From contig DHVP01000004.1 of assembly GCA_002412715.1 (NCBI GenBank), forward strand, positions 162,361-226,360: DNA of 64,000 bases, written 5' to 3'. A model generated the notes under the pieces. That model saw nothing but the letters and a program-made list of their open reading frames with translations. It was not told the origin of the DNA and made no database searches. Of this stretch, positions 31,920-39,826 are shown piece by piece (positions within the stretch are counted from its first letter, which is position 1; each line of letters opens with the position of its first letter). A program made the position numbers and the translations under genes. The stretch comes from Deltaproteobacteria bacterium UBA5205. GTDB taxonomy: Bacteria; Desulfobacterota; Syntrophorhabdia; Syntrophorhabdales; Syntrophorhabdaceae.

Positions 31920-33131
31920 TTAATTCGGTTTTGGGGCCGGTTGGGCCGGTTTCTGTGTCTCGGTCTTCGGGTTTGCCTCGCCTTGCTTCGCGGCCGGTTT
32001 GAAGGGGACGACCTTCACCGGAACACCCGGACGCACCCTTTGGAGGCCTTCGACGATCACCCGGTCGCCGTTCTTCAGACCGTCAGTGACGAGCCATTTG
32101 TCGCCGATCGCATGGTCGGCGGTAATCATCCTCTGTTCGACCTTGTCGTTGGGATCAACAACAAGGACGTAGGGATTTCCCTTGGGGTCTCGCGCCACGC
32201 CCTGCTGCGGCGCGAGGATCGCCTGCTCGGCGATTCCCTGCTGAACCAGCGCCCGGACATACATACCGGGGAGGAGGGTGCCGTTTGGATTGGGAAAGAC
32301 CATCCTCAGGATGAAAGACCCGGTGCTGGGATCGACGGTGACGTCGGTGAACTTCAGGGTTCCTTCCTGGGGATACGGGGTGCCGTCTTCGAGGAGCAAT
32401 TTCACCTTCGCCTGATTGGCAGGGGTGCCCTTGAGCGTGCCCGATGCCATGTAGCGCCGGAGCTTCAACATGTCCTGACTTGATTGCGTCACGTCCACGT
32501 AGACAGGATCGAGTTTCTGGATCGTTGTGAAGGCAGCGGGCTGGTTCGCGGTGGCCAGTGCACCCACGGTGACGCTCGACTTGCCGATGCGGCCGGCGAT
32601 GGGCGCATTGACGTTGGTGTATCCCAGGTTGATCCGGGCGGCCTCGAGGGCCGCCTTCCAGTACTTGACGTCGGCCTCGGCCTGCATCTGCGCGGCGGTG
32701 ACATCTTCGAACTCCTGCTGGCTGACGGCTTTGATCGCAACAAGCTCCCTGTATCGCTGCGCCTTTGAGCGAAGCGGCGGCAGATTGGCCTCGGCCCTGG
32801 CGAGGGAGGCGCTTGCATTATCGAATGCGGCCTGGTAGGGCGCCGGGTCGATCTGATAGAGGGACTGACCGGCCTTGACGTCGCCACCCTCGGTGAAGAG
32901 GCGCTTCTTGATGATGCCGGACACTTGGGGTCTCACCTCCGCAACGAGAAAGGCGGATGTCCTCCCGGGCAATTCCCTGACGACGGGTACTTTTTCGTAC
33001 TGCATGACCACGACGGCCACTTCGGGGGTGCCTTGACCCCCCTGGTTCTTTTTGCCGCACCCGGCCGCCATCATGGTCACGACAAGAACGGCAATGACAG
33101 CCATGAGAACTGTTTTACTGGAACACCGCAT
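31920..33131 (-). CDS. RND efflux periplasmic adaptor (AcrA/MexA family lipoprotein)
   Basis: The adaptor links the AcrB-type pump to the OprM-type channel. The chosen start at 33131 (MRCSSKTVLMAVIAVLVV) gives a lipoprotein signal ending in MMAAGC and follows GAGGGG; the frame is open 17 codons further upstream. The 403-residue protein has the first lipoyl half (VRPQVSGIIKKRLFTEGGDV), a coiled-coil hairpin, the second half (NAPIAGRIGKSSVTVGALAT) and a beta-barrel domain. The end is Lys/Pro-rich (KPAQPAPKPN). It lies 47 nt after tetR. Confidence 0.94.
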   Translation of the reverse strand: MRCSSKTVLMAVIAVLVVTMMAAGCGKKNQGGQGTPEVAVVVMQYEKVPVVRELPGRTSAFLVAEVRPQVSGIIKKRLFTEGGDVKAGQSLYQIDPAPYQAAFDNASASLARAEANLPPLRSKAQRYRELVAIKAVSQQEFEDVTAAQMQAEADVKYWKAALEAARINLGYTNVNAPIAGRIGKSSVTVGALATANQPAAFTTIQKLDPVYVDVTQSSQDMLKLRRYMASGTLKGTPANQAKVKLLLEDGTPYPQEGTLKFTDVTVDPSTGSFILRMVFPNPNGTLLPGMYVRALVQQGIAEQAILAPQQGVARDPKGNPYVLVVDPNDKVEQRMITADHAIGDKWLVTDGLKNGDRVIVEGLQRVRPGVPVKVVPFKPAAKQGEANPKTETQKPAQPAPKPN

Positions 33132-33178
33132 ATAACACCCCTCTCCCTCCAGTGAATAATAATTCCTGACGGATTCTT

Positions 33179-33748
33179 TCATTTCGTTTCGCCTTCACAG
33201 GGCACACAGCTTTCATCGGCGAGTCTCAACAATTCTTCGATGATCTTTACCCGTTGTTCTTCGGTGAAAGTCGATATGGACAACATCTCCTGCAGCCATA
33301 GCCCATCGGCTGCCAGGGCTATGATGGCCGCCCTCTCAAACGCCATGCCTGAAGAAGCGATTTGAGTGTAGAATTCGCTGACAACCTTGCGTACCGGTTC
33401 GTTGAGGCGTGGATCGTGTGCCACGGCCGCAGAGAGAGACGCACCGAGACTGTCCCGGCCACGTTCGCGGAAGAGGACGGAGAGTATGAAGCTCTTGAGG
33501 TCCCGCGCGGGACCTTCGGGCAGCTCGTCGAGTATCCTTTTACGCGCCTCCTGGTGGACCTGTACCTGCCGTTTGACCATGGCCACGAGAAGCGCTACCT
33601 TCGTGGGGAAGTGATGAAGGAGTCCCCCCTTGCTGACACCTGCCTTGGCGGCCACTGCGTCGAGAGTCATATGAGACGCCCCGGCCTCCAGGACGACAGT
33701 CTCCGCGGCATCGATAATGGCATCATAGGAACTTACTCGTGGACTCAT
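33179..33748 (-). CDS. TetR-family transcriptional regulator of the efflux operon
   Basis: The 189-residue regulator has an N-terminal helix-turn-helix (MTLDAVAAKAGVSKGGLLHH followed by FPTKVALLVAMV) and a variable helical ligand-binding domain. The start at 33748 follows AAGGAG; a frame extension of seven codons upstream is less likely. It is the first gene of an operon with the adaptor, pump and channel genes. A 28-bp near-perfect palindrome sits 20 bp before the start and overlaps the predicted -10 box, so autorepression of the whole operon, relieved by a pump substrate, is the likely logic. Confidence 0.92.
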   Translation of the reverse strand: MSPRVSSYDAIIDAAETVVLEAGASHMTLDAVAAKAGVSKGGLLHHFPTKVALLVAMVKRQVQVHQEARKRILDELPEGPARDLKSFILSVLFRERGRDSLGASLSAAVAHDPRLNEPVRKVVSEFYTQIASSGMAFERAAIIALAADGLWLQEMLSISTFTEEQRVKIIEELLRLADESCVPCEGETK

Positions 33749-33767
33749 GACATACTCCTTGCGATTC

Positions 33768-33795
33768 AAACTGTACAGTCCGGACGGTACAGTTT
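33768..33795. promoter_or_regulatory. Predicted TetR-type operator (28-bp palindrome)
   Basis: Arms AAACTGTAC (33768-33776) and GTACAGTTT (33787-33795) flank AGTCCGGACG; the whole 28 bp is palindromic except for one base pair. It overlaps the -10 box of the tetR promoter, the expected position for an autorepressor. No second copy was seen in the window. Confidence 0.75.
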
Positions 33796-33819
33796 AAAAT
33801 TGCCCATGGTTTTTGTCAA
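33791..33819 (-). promoter_or_regulatory. Sigma-70-type promoter of the tetR-efflux operon
   Basis: On the minus strand TTGACA (33819-33814), a 17-base spacer and TAAACT (33796-33791) give a perfect -35 and a 4-of-6 -10 box. The -10 overlaps the palindromic operator by five bases. The leader to the tetR start would be about 35 nt. Confidence 0.6.
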
Positions 33820-33876
33820 ATATTTTCAAATATTTCTGTCTCAATGGGTCCTGCCCGGGCTTTTCTGGAATTATTT

Positions 33877-33901
33877 AAAAGGGGGTTTTCGCTAGAACCC
33901 C
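33877..33901 (-). terminator. Possible terminator after marC
   Basis: On the minus strand GGGGTT and AACCCC (33901-33896 and 33887-33882) form a 6-bp stem around CTAGCGAA, then CTTTTAAATAATT follows. The stem includes the marC stop codon. It would separate the marC operon from the tetR operon that follows in the same direction. Confidence 0.45.
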
Positions 33902-34464
33902 TGTATTCCCCTGCGTATGAACATGATCGCGATGGAGGCTATGATGAGACTGAAGACCCTGGAGAGGGCCTCCACGATACGCCGGCCGAGGAGTTTCAGG
34001 ATGAAGTCCGAGAAGTAGAGTACGACCCAGCAGATGATGATGTTGAGGACCAGGGATATGAGGTAATAATAGAACGGGTGCTGGCTCCATACGATCATGG
34101 AAGTGGCGAGGACGGCGGGCCCGGCGAGCAGAGGTATGCCGAGGGGCACGACGCCGAAGAACTCGTTTCCCTGTGCAGGCTCACCATGACCCTGGATGAG
34201 GTCCCTGATGGCGGTTATGAAGATGACGATCCCGCCGGCAACGAGGAAATCCTGCATGGATATCCCGAGATAGGTCATGACCCTGTTGCCGACGATGACA
34301 AAGAGCATGGATATGATGAATGCCGTGAGCAGGGAATCCCGGAGGTGCCTTGTCCTGTTCTCATGGTCCATGGACGCGGTGAGCTTCATGTAGAGGGGCA
34401 GGACCCCGAGAACATCAAAAGCGACAAAAAGCGGGATGAAGGAAAGCAGAAATGTATCGATCAC
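33892..34464 (-). CDS. MarC-family integral membrane protein
   Basis: The 190-residue protein has six hydrophobic helices and typical MarC blocks: FIPLFVAFDVLGVLPLYMKL at the start and GIPLLAGPAVLATSMIVWSQ in the middle. The family sits in the inner membrane; its function is unsettled and the early link to multiple antibiotic resistance in E. coli was later withdrawn. The start is a GTG overlapping the stop of the preceding gene (GTGA). It is the last of four coupled minus-strand genes. Nearness to the efflux operon does not by itself show a shared role. Confidence 0.9.
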   Translation of the reverse strand: MIDTFLLSFIPLFVAFDVLGVLPLYMKLTASMDHENRTRHLRDSLLTAFIISMLFVIVGNRVMTYLGISMQDFLVAGGIVIFITAIRDLIQGHGEPAQGNEFFGVVPLGIPLLAGPAVLATSMIVWSQHPFYYYLISLVLNIIICWVVLYFSDFILKLLGRRIVEALSRVFSLIIASIAIMFIRRGIQGF

Positions 34465-34658
34465 GCCGGTTTTTCTCCTTCAAGGTATATCCGCGCATTT
34501 TCAGAAAGCGCCCCGTCAAGCCCTATCTCGTTTCCCCATTCGTCAAAGACCTTCTTCCCGCCCTCGACCTCGCTCATAAGACCGGCGCCGATGAGGGCAT
34601 GACGTACTGTCATGCCAGGTGCAAGGTTGATCTCGGCGTCGTTTACCAGTACTTTCAC
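34461..34658 (-). CDS. Small beta-grasp-like protein, unknown function
   Basis: The 65-residue protein starts at a GTG two bases after the nucleotidase stop; longer upstream frames lie inside that gene. The pattern VKVLVNDAEINLAPGMTVRH then ALIGAGLMSEVEGG resembles a MoaD/ThiS-like or 2Fe-2S-like beta-grasp start, but it has no C-terminal Gly-Gly (it ends GEKPA) and no cysteines. It could be a small binding protein rather than a sulfur carrier. It overlaps marC by 4 nt. The gene is well supported by coupling on both sides; the fold is inference. Confidence 0.6.
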   Translation of the reverse strand: MKVLVNDAEINLAPGMTVRHALIGAGLMSEVEGGKKVFDEWGNEIGLDGALSENARIYLEGEKPA

Positions 34659-34660
34659 CG

Positions 34661-36211
34661 TCAGTTCTCTGCCTTTATCCTGCCCTCCAGGGCGGGGTTC
34701 ACCTTTTTCTCTTTGGAGACTTCCGACACGACGACATCCCTGAGCCATCTTCCGGCATCATTGTAAACGAGGTTTCCGCTTCGTATCGTTCCACCGAGAA
34801 TCTCAAAGTCCGGCGCCTGCCTGATGGCCTCGCGGAAGGCCTGATATCCGTCGCCTCCCGCGGCCAGAAAGTCATTGGTTGCCACTGTGTACTGCCGCGA
34901 CGGGTCGATGGGTTCCCCGGCGATCACTACCGTTCCCAGGCGGCCCCCCGGTGCCCTTTTGAGGGAATAGGTGAAGGCGATGCCGGATATCTGCGGGAAC
35001 CGCCCTTCTTTGTTTTCAATACCCGAGAGCCCGTATTCGAGGGCATCCCTTATCTGCTGACCTGTAAGGCGGATCGCCACGATGTAATTGTTGAAAGGCA
35101 GGACCGAGTAGACGTTCCCGACCGTGATAGAACCTTTCCTTATGCTGGTGCGGAGCCCGCCGCCGTTGATGATTGCGGCGTCGGCCCGCGACTGCTTTTT
35201 CAGGATGTCGGCGACAAAATTGCCGAGGTTCGATTCCTTGACGCGCGCGTTCTCTCCGTCAAGATCGACCGCGGCCTCTCCGATGACCCTTCCCATCGAT
35301 TCGTTCACCCTGGCTGCCCAGGTATCGACGATACCGGCAACCTGTTCATCTTTTTTCATTTTGGCCGGCAAGATATCTTCGAGCCTGCTCGCAGCCCGGA
35401 TAACCTTCCCGGATTCCACGGTAAGATCGAGGACGCCGAGCACCAGTCCGTGTTCCCATGCCTGGACGATGATGGTGTCACCGACGGTGATGTGATGCAC
35501 CGCCTTTGTGTGGGAATGACCGCCGACGATGACATCTATGCCCTTGACTGTACCGGCCAGCGCCATGTCGGCGTTGTATCCCAGGTGGGAGAGGACGATA
35601 ATGATATCAACCTTTCCTTTCAGTTCCCCGACGTAACGCTCGACGGTTCCGGCCACGGGCAGGAAGGTCAGGCCTTTCACATTCCCGGGGTGTGTTGCCG
35701 CGGGAGTTTCCTCGGTAACGACCCCGATGATCCCGGCCCTTATCCCGTTCACTTCTTTTATTATGTAGGGCTTGAAGGTGTCGAGGCCGGTGACGTTCGC
35801 CGCGAGGACAGGGAAATTTGCCTCCTTAATTCGCCGGGTGAGCACTGCCGTGCCGAAATCGAACTCGTGGTTGCCTGCGACCATGGCATCGAAGCCCATG
35901 GCGTTCATCACCTCGATAGCCGGCTTGCCTTCAAAAAGGTTTGCCCAGGTGCTTCCCTGGATCATATCCCCGGCGGCCAGAAGGAGCGAGGGCTTTTCCT
36001 TTTTCAACTCCCCGGACCTTGCCGCAAGATACGCCGCTCCACCCTGAAGTTCGTCGGACCCGATGCGCTTGTAGCTCTCTGCGAAACCATGGAAATCGTT
36101 CACGTGGAGTATTCTCAGCTCCGCGGCGCCGCAGGGCCCGAAGAAGACGGCTAAGACAAAGATGATCGTGAATGACAGAAGAAGATTGACCGAAGGTATC
36201 CTTTGTTTCAT
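34661..36211 (-). CDS. Secreted 5'-nucleotidase / UDP-sugar hydrolase family protein
   Basis: This is a periplasmic metallophosphoesterase of the UshA family that removes phosphate from nucleotides or related esters. The start at 36211 shares a base with the preceding stop (TAATG) and gives a signal peptide (LLLSFTIIFVLAVFFGPCGA). The catalytic domain shows the metal ligands in HVNDFHG, GDMIQG, AGNHEFD and VGGHSHT. The C-terminal substrate domain includes NGGGLRTSIRKG and NDFLAAGGDGY. The 516-residue length is normal. Its substrate cannot be told from the sequence. Confidence 0.92.
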   Translation of the reverse strand: MKQRIPSVNLLLSFTIIFVLAVFFGPCGAAELRILHVNDFHGFAESYKRIGSDELQGGAAYLAARSGELKKEKPSLLLAAGDMIQGSTWANLFEGKPAIEVMNAMGFDAMVAGNHEFDFGTAVLTRRIKEANFPVLAANVTGLDTFKPYIIKEVNGIRAGIIGVVTEETPAATHPGNVKGLTFLPVAGTVERYVGELKGKVDIIIVLSHLGYNADMALAGTVKGIDVIVGGHSHTKAVHHITVGDTIIVQAWEHGLVLGVLDLTVESGKVIRAASRLEDILPAKMKKDEQVAGIVDTWAARVNESMGRVIGEAAVDLDGENARVKESNLGNFVADILKKQSRADAAIINGGGLRTSIRKGSITVGNVYSVLPFNNYIVAIRLTGQQIRDALEYGLSGIENKEGRFPQISGIAFTYSLKRAPGGRLGTVVIAGEPIDPSRQYTVATNDFLAAGGDGYQAFREAIRQAPDFEILGGTIRSGNLVYNDAGRWLRDVVVSEVSKEKKVNPALEGRIKAEN

Positions 36212-37260
36212 TATCTTTGCACTCCCATTATGTTTTTCAATGTTTTCACATATCGTGCGTTCCACTTATGGTCCTTGACGGGGAAGAACAGGGTCTGTGC
36301 GTCCCCCGTGTCATCGACTATAATCCGGTATCGGGAAAAGGTTTCCAGGGGCTTTACGGGGTGGTCAACGAAGGTGATTACGAAGGAGCCGCCGCTGGTG
36401 GTGAAGAAGGTGATTCCGGGGATGCGCCGCAGGCCTTCCTCGACGAACGAGCCTTCACTCTCTATGAATGACCGGGTCCTCCGGGGGTAGGTGCGATCCC
36501 GAAGTGACTCCACGGCGGCGGCGGCGGCAAGTGTGCCCGGCGGGCTTATGAACGACCGCTGCCTTATACCCCTCAGCGCCGCATCGGATCCGATGGCATA
36601 CGACACCGGCAGGCCGGCGAGCGCATAGTACTCGCTCAAGGAGCCAAGGACGAGACATCTGTCGCTCCCGGTGATGGCGGCTGAAAGAGAAGGAATCTGT
36701 GAATATCTCCCCAGGGTCTCGTCGATTATGAGAAGAGTACCGCTCCCGGCTGCCTCCCGAACGATCGTGTCGATGGCGTCTCGCGGCGGGTGAGCGGCGG
36801 ACACAAAGGAGGGGCATGGGAGAATGGCGGCATCGCACCGGCGCATCTCATCGAGCCAGGCGGCGATGTCAAGGCGGAAACGGTCCGTCTTGTCCAGGGG
36901 ACAGAAATGAAGCTCCAGCGGACCGTCCTGCAATCCCCGGTAATATGCGGGGTAGGGCGCGGCACACATGACCCTTGAGGCGTCGTGTGCCTGGAGTATG
37001 GACGTCGCGAGGGCCGCAAATGTCTCACCGACAAGCACATTTTTCTCGGGGACACCTTCGGCTCGGGCAATGGCCCGGATGAGGAACCGGGCCTCTGCGT
37101 CGGGATGCCGATCCATGACCTTCACGTTTTTCCTGACTGCGTTCCTGGCTTTGGCGGACGGACCCAGCGGATTTACCGTGGTGGTGAAGTCCATGATCCG
37201 CGTCAGGGAAGTGTTCTTCCGCGCGGCAAAATCGTGAATGTCAGGGATATCTCTCTTCAT
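36211..37260 (-). CDS. CobD/HisC-like fold-type I aminotransferase homologue lacking the PLP lysine
   Basis: The 349-residue protein follows the threonine-phosphate decarboxylase / histidinol-phosphate aminotransferase pattern: DFTTTVNPLGPSAKA near residue 24, the PLP-carboxylate region LIIDETLGRY, and SLSEYYALAGLPVSYAIG. In active relatives the last motif reads S-x-S-K; here the lysine that binds PLP is Glu. The usual Asn-Pro-x-Gly segment is also replaced (CPSFVSAAHPP). The frame is intact and coupled to the nucleotidase, so it does not look like a pseudogene. It may bind a ligand without catalysis. No clear ribosome site precedes the ATG. Confidence 0.8.
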   Translation of the reverse strand: MKRDIPDIHDFAARKNTSLTRIMDFTTTVNPLGPSAKARNAVRKNVKVMDRHPDAEARFLIRAIARAEGVPEKNVLVGETFAALATSILQAHDASRVMCAAPYPAYYRGLQDGPLELHFCPLDKTDRFRLDIAAWLDEMRRCDAAILPCPSFVSAAHPPRDAIDTIVREAAGSGTLLIIDETLGRYSQIPSLSAAITGSDRCLVLGSLSEYYALAGLPVSYAIGSDAALRGIRQRSFISPPGTLAAAAAVESLRDRTYPRRTRSFIESEGSFVEEGLRRIPGITFFTTSGGSFVITFVDHPVKPLETFSRYRIIVDDTGDAQTLFFPVKDHKWNARYVKTLKNIMGVQR

Positions 37261-37381
37261 CGATGATAACTATTCTTATAACACGAACGGCGACAAAAAT
37301 CAGCCCCGGCGCCGCGGTCCCCCGGGAGATGCGGGTGTCTTTCAGTCCGCGCAGGGCTGGATGGAGGTCCGGGATTTCTTC

Positions 37382-38512
37382 TTAAGGGTTCACCGGCATT
37401 ATGTACGTGAAGCCTTTCCGCTCCACTCTCATGATGACACCCGGTTTAATTGCGTCTCTGTTTGCATCGAAAGTGATCACCCCTGTTGCGCCCCTGTGCT
37501 TTTTCGTGGCCTCCATGGCCTTGCGGATATCTTCCCGCTGCGGTTTCCTGGCCGCACCTATTGCCTTGAGGAGAATGGCCGTTGCGTCGTACGCGAGGGC
37601 CGCGAATACATCGGGAACGACGCCGTAATTGGCCTTGTACGTCCTGATAAAAGATTCGGCGACCTCGTCGGTGCGGTCGGGTGAGTAGTGGTTCACGAAG
37701 TACCCGCCGACGACGGAGTTGCCGCCCCACGCCAGAAGGTCCGGCGAATCCCATCCGTCTGCGCCGAGGAGGATCGGTTTGATGCCCTTCCGGGTGATCT
37801 GCCTTGCGATAACGGCAACTTTATCATAATAATCAGGCAGGAAGATGACCTGCGGTTTCCTGAGGGCCGCCTGTGCTATCATGGCGGAAAAGTCTACTGT
37901 GTCCTTCCGGTAGGCCTCAAAGGCGACAATTGCCCCGTTTCCCTTTGTGAAAGCGGCCCGGAAAGATTCGCCCATTTCGCGGGAGTAATCGCTGCCGGAA
38001 TCGTAGAGAACGGCCGCTGTTTTTGCCTTGAGTTCCTGAAGGGCGAAATTGGCCGCGAGAAGACCCTGAAAAGGATCTGTGTAACATGCCCTGAAGATGT
38101 AGGGTTTTCTCTTGCCGCCGGAGATGGTCACCCTCGGGTCCGTAGCACTGCCGGTTATCATGGGGACCTTGTACTGCGAGGCCTTCTCGCTGACAGGTGT
38201 GGCCACCTTCGAGGTCAGCGGTCCCACGATGGCGGCAACGTTTTCCCGTTGGATCAGGGTCATGGCGGCATTGACGCCTTCAGCCGGGTCGTTGCCGTCA
38301 TCGGCCATTACGACCTGTATGTTGTACTTACCCTTTCTGCCGTATTCCCCGACGGCAATGTTAAAGCCATTTTTTACCGATTCTCCCAGGGTTTTCAGGC
38401 TTCCCGTCAGCGGTGTGATGAGGCCGATCTTTACGGTCTCCTTCGCGGGAGCAGTTCCGGAGGTGCATATGAGGAGGCAAAGCGCTATGAAGATGCAGGG
38501 CACGGCCTTCAT
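37382..38512 (-). CDS. ABC transporter substrate-binding protein, branched-chain amino acid (LivJ) type
   Basis: The 376-residue periplasmic protein begins with a signal peptide (AVPCIFIALCLLICTSGTAP). The mature part starts KETVKIGLITPLTGSLKTLG and has the two-lobed type I binding fold (IVGPLTSKVATPVSEKA, VIFLPDYYDKVAVIARQI). The ATG at 38512 follows GGGAGAA; the frame is open further upstream without support. No permease or ATPase genes adjoin it, so it is an orphan binding protein that must use a transporter coded elsewhere or act as a sensor. It is divergent from the HAD gene. Confidence 0.9.
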   Translation of the reverse strand: MKAVPCIFIALCLLICTSGTAPAKETVKIGLITPLTGSLKTLGESVKNGFNIAVGEYGRKGKYNIQVVMADDGNDPAEGVNAAMTLIQRENVAAIVGPLTSKVATPVSEKASQYKVPMITGSATDPRVTISGGKRKPYIFRACYTDPFQGLLAANFALQELKAKTAAVLYDSGSDYSREMGESFRAAFTKGNGAIVAFEAYRKDTVDFSAMIAQAALRKPQVIFLPDYYDKVAVIARQITRKGIKPILLGADGWDSPDLLAWGGNSVVGGYFVNHYSPDRTDEVAESFIRTYKANYGVVPDVFAALAYDATAILLKAIGAARKPQREDIRKAMEATKKHRGATGVITFDANRDAIKPGVIMRVERKGFTYIMPVNP

Positions 38513-38632
38513 GTTTTTCTCCCGGACAAAGGTTTTTGTACATTTAAACCGGTTTGGAGCCCCAATGCAATGTTTTTTCAGGCGGGCGCCGGTTAAGGGA
38601 AAAACCCCGCGGAATCTGGTATAATAGGTGCC

Positions 38633-39292
38633 ATGAAAAAAGTCATATCTTTTGATCTTGATGGTACGCTGGTGGACGGGCGTTACGGCGATTTGGTCTG
38701 GAACCATGGGATCCCCGGTGAATACGCCCGGACATACGGCATGACCTTTGAAGACGCAAAGGCCTTGATACGGTCCGAGTACGAGTCCGTCGGCGACGGG
38801 GACATCCTCTGGTACGAAATCGACTACTGGCTGAAAAAGTTCTCCCTTAAGGTAAGCGCGGCGGAACTCCTTAACCGGTACACCGGTGAGATTGCCCTCA
38901 TGCCCGATGCATTCGGGGTCGTCACGTCGCTTTATGACCGGTATACCCTGGTAATCGCCTCCAATGCCGCACGAATATTCGTCGAAAAGGAACTGGCCCA
39001 TACCGGCCTCGCCGGACTGTTCTCACGTGTCGTCTCGGCGACTACGGACTATGGCATGGTAAAGAAGCAGGAGGCGTTCTTCCACAAGCTCTGCAGGGAA
39101 CTGGGAGCCTCCTTTGAAGAGGTGGTCCACGTGGGGGACCATCCGGTTTTCGATCACGATGTCCCGTCGGGCCTGGGGATCGAATCCTATTATATAAACG
39201 GCATAGACGGTATAGACGGCTGCGACTGTGAGGCGGCCCTTCCGAGAAGGAAGATATCAGGCCTCAAAGATCTCCTGGAGCTGCTGAAATGA
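38633..39292 (+). CDS. HAD-superfamily hydrolase
   Basis: The 219-residue protein has the four HAD motifs: FDLDGTLVDG (motif I, nucleophile Asp8), VIASNA (motif II), a lysine in VKKQEAF (motif III) and HVGDHPVFDHD (motif IV). The cap between motifs I and II is small and helical. Family members are mostly phosphatases of small metabolites, and no substrate can be assigned. TATAAT lies 7 nt before the ATG, so the mRNA may have a very short leader. The stop overlaps the next gene by ATGA. Confidence 0.9.
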   Translation: MKKVISFDLDGTLVDGRYGDLVWNHGIPGEYARTYGMTFEDAKALIRSEYESVGDGDILWYEIDYWLKKFSLKVSAAELLNRYTGEIALMPDAFGVVTSLYDRYTLVIASNAARIFVEKELAHTGLAGLFSRVVSATTDYGMVKKQEAFFHKLCRELGASFEEVVHVGDHPVFDHDVPSGLGIESYYINGIDGIDGCDCEAALPRRKISGLKDLLELLK

Positions 39293-39558
39293 AATGCCGC
39301 AGATGCAATACCCCCATAACCGCGGAGAAGATTTCCTTCCGGGACGAATGTCCGGTCTGTCATGAGGATCTTCACGTCTGTCTCAACTGCCTCTTTTACG
39401 ATACGGGAAAGGCAAATTCCTGCAGGGAGGACAAGGCCGAATTCGTGAAGGAAAAAGACAGGGCGAACTTTTGCGAATACTTCCGCTTTACCGAAAGGCA
39501 GGCGGAAACATCCGCAAAGGATGAGGCGGAAAAACGGTGGAAAAAACTTTTCACGTGA
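39289..39558 (+). CDS. Small zinc-ribbon-like cysteine protein
   Basis: The 89-residue protein has paired cysteines MKCRRC, ECPVCHEDLHVCLNC and two single ones further on (SCRED, FCEYF), a pattern that could bind one or two zinc ions. It then runs into a charged helix (KDEAEKRWKKLF). It is coupled to the HAD gene by ATGA, so a shared role is likely but unknown. No ortholog name is recognised. The gene itself is well supported by cysteine spacing and coupling. Confidence 0.7.
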   Translation: MKCRRCNTPITAEKISFRDECPVCHEDLHVCLNCLFYDTGKANSCREDKAEFVKEKDRANFCEYFRFTERQAETSAKDEAEKRWKKLFT

Positions 39559-39575
39559 TTCCCGCGGACGGTTTA

Positions 39576-39824
39576 TTATTTGCCGGAGCGTCGGGTGAAG
39601 ATAATGCGGTAGCGGTTCGGGTCGACCTCGAAACAGGCGCTGCAAGCCTTTTCATCGCATGACGACGCTTCGGCGGCCTCGAGTTCTTCCTTTGCCGGCA
39701 GGGGTTCGAGGTGGACTTCGAAGCCGATCTCCTCATACATTTCGGCCATCTCGGACAGCCTGGGTTCACAGGCAACGAACCTTTTCTCCCAGCCGGCCCT
39801 GATGAGCTCTTCTTCCCGCTTCAT
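39576..39824 (-). CDS. Small conserved-looking protein with a CxxC-type end
   Basis: The 82-residue protein begins MKREEELIRAGWEKRFVACE and carries a cysteine cluster SCDEKACSACFEVDP near its end, which could bind metal. The ATG at 39824 has a strong ribosome site (GGAGGG) and lies two bases after the stop of the sugar-nucleotide gene, so the two are translated together. The rest of the longer open frame upstream is inside that gene. No function is recognised. Confidence 0.7.
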   Translation of the reverse strand: MKREEELIRAGWEKRFVACEPRLSEMAEMYEEIGFEVHLEPLPAKEELEAAEASSCDEKACSACFEVDPNRYRIIFTRRSGK

Positions 39825-39826
39825 CG

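Noticed and set aside
38597..38632. A full promoter before the HAD gene
   Set aside because: TATAAT is present at 38620, but no -35 box is seen at 16-18 bases, so it was not listed as a promoter.
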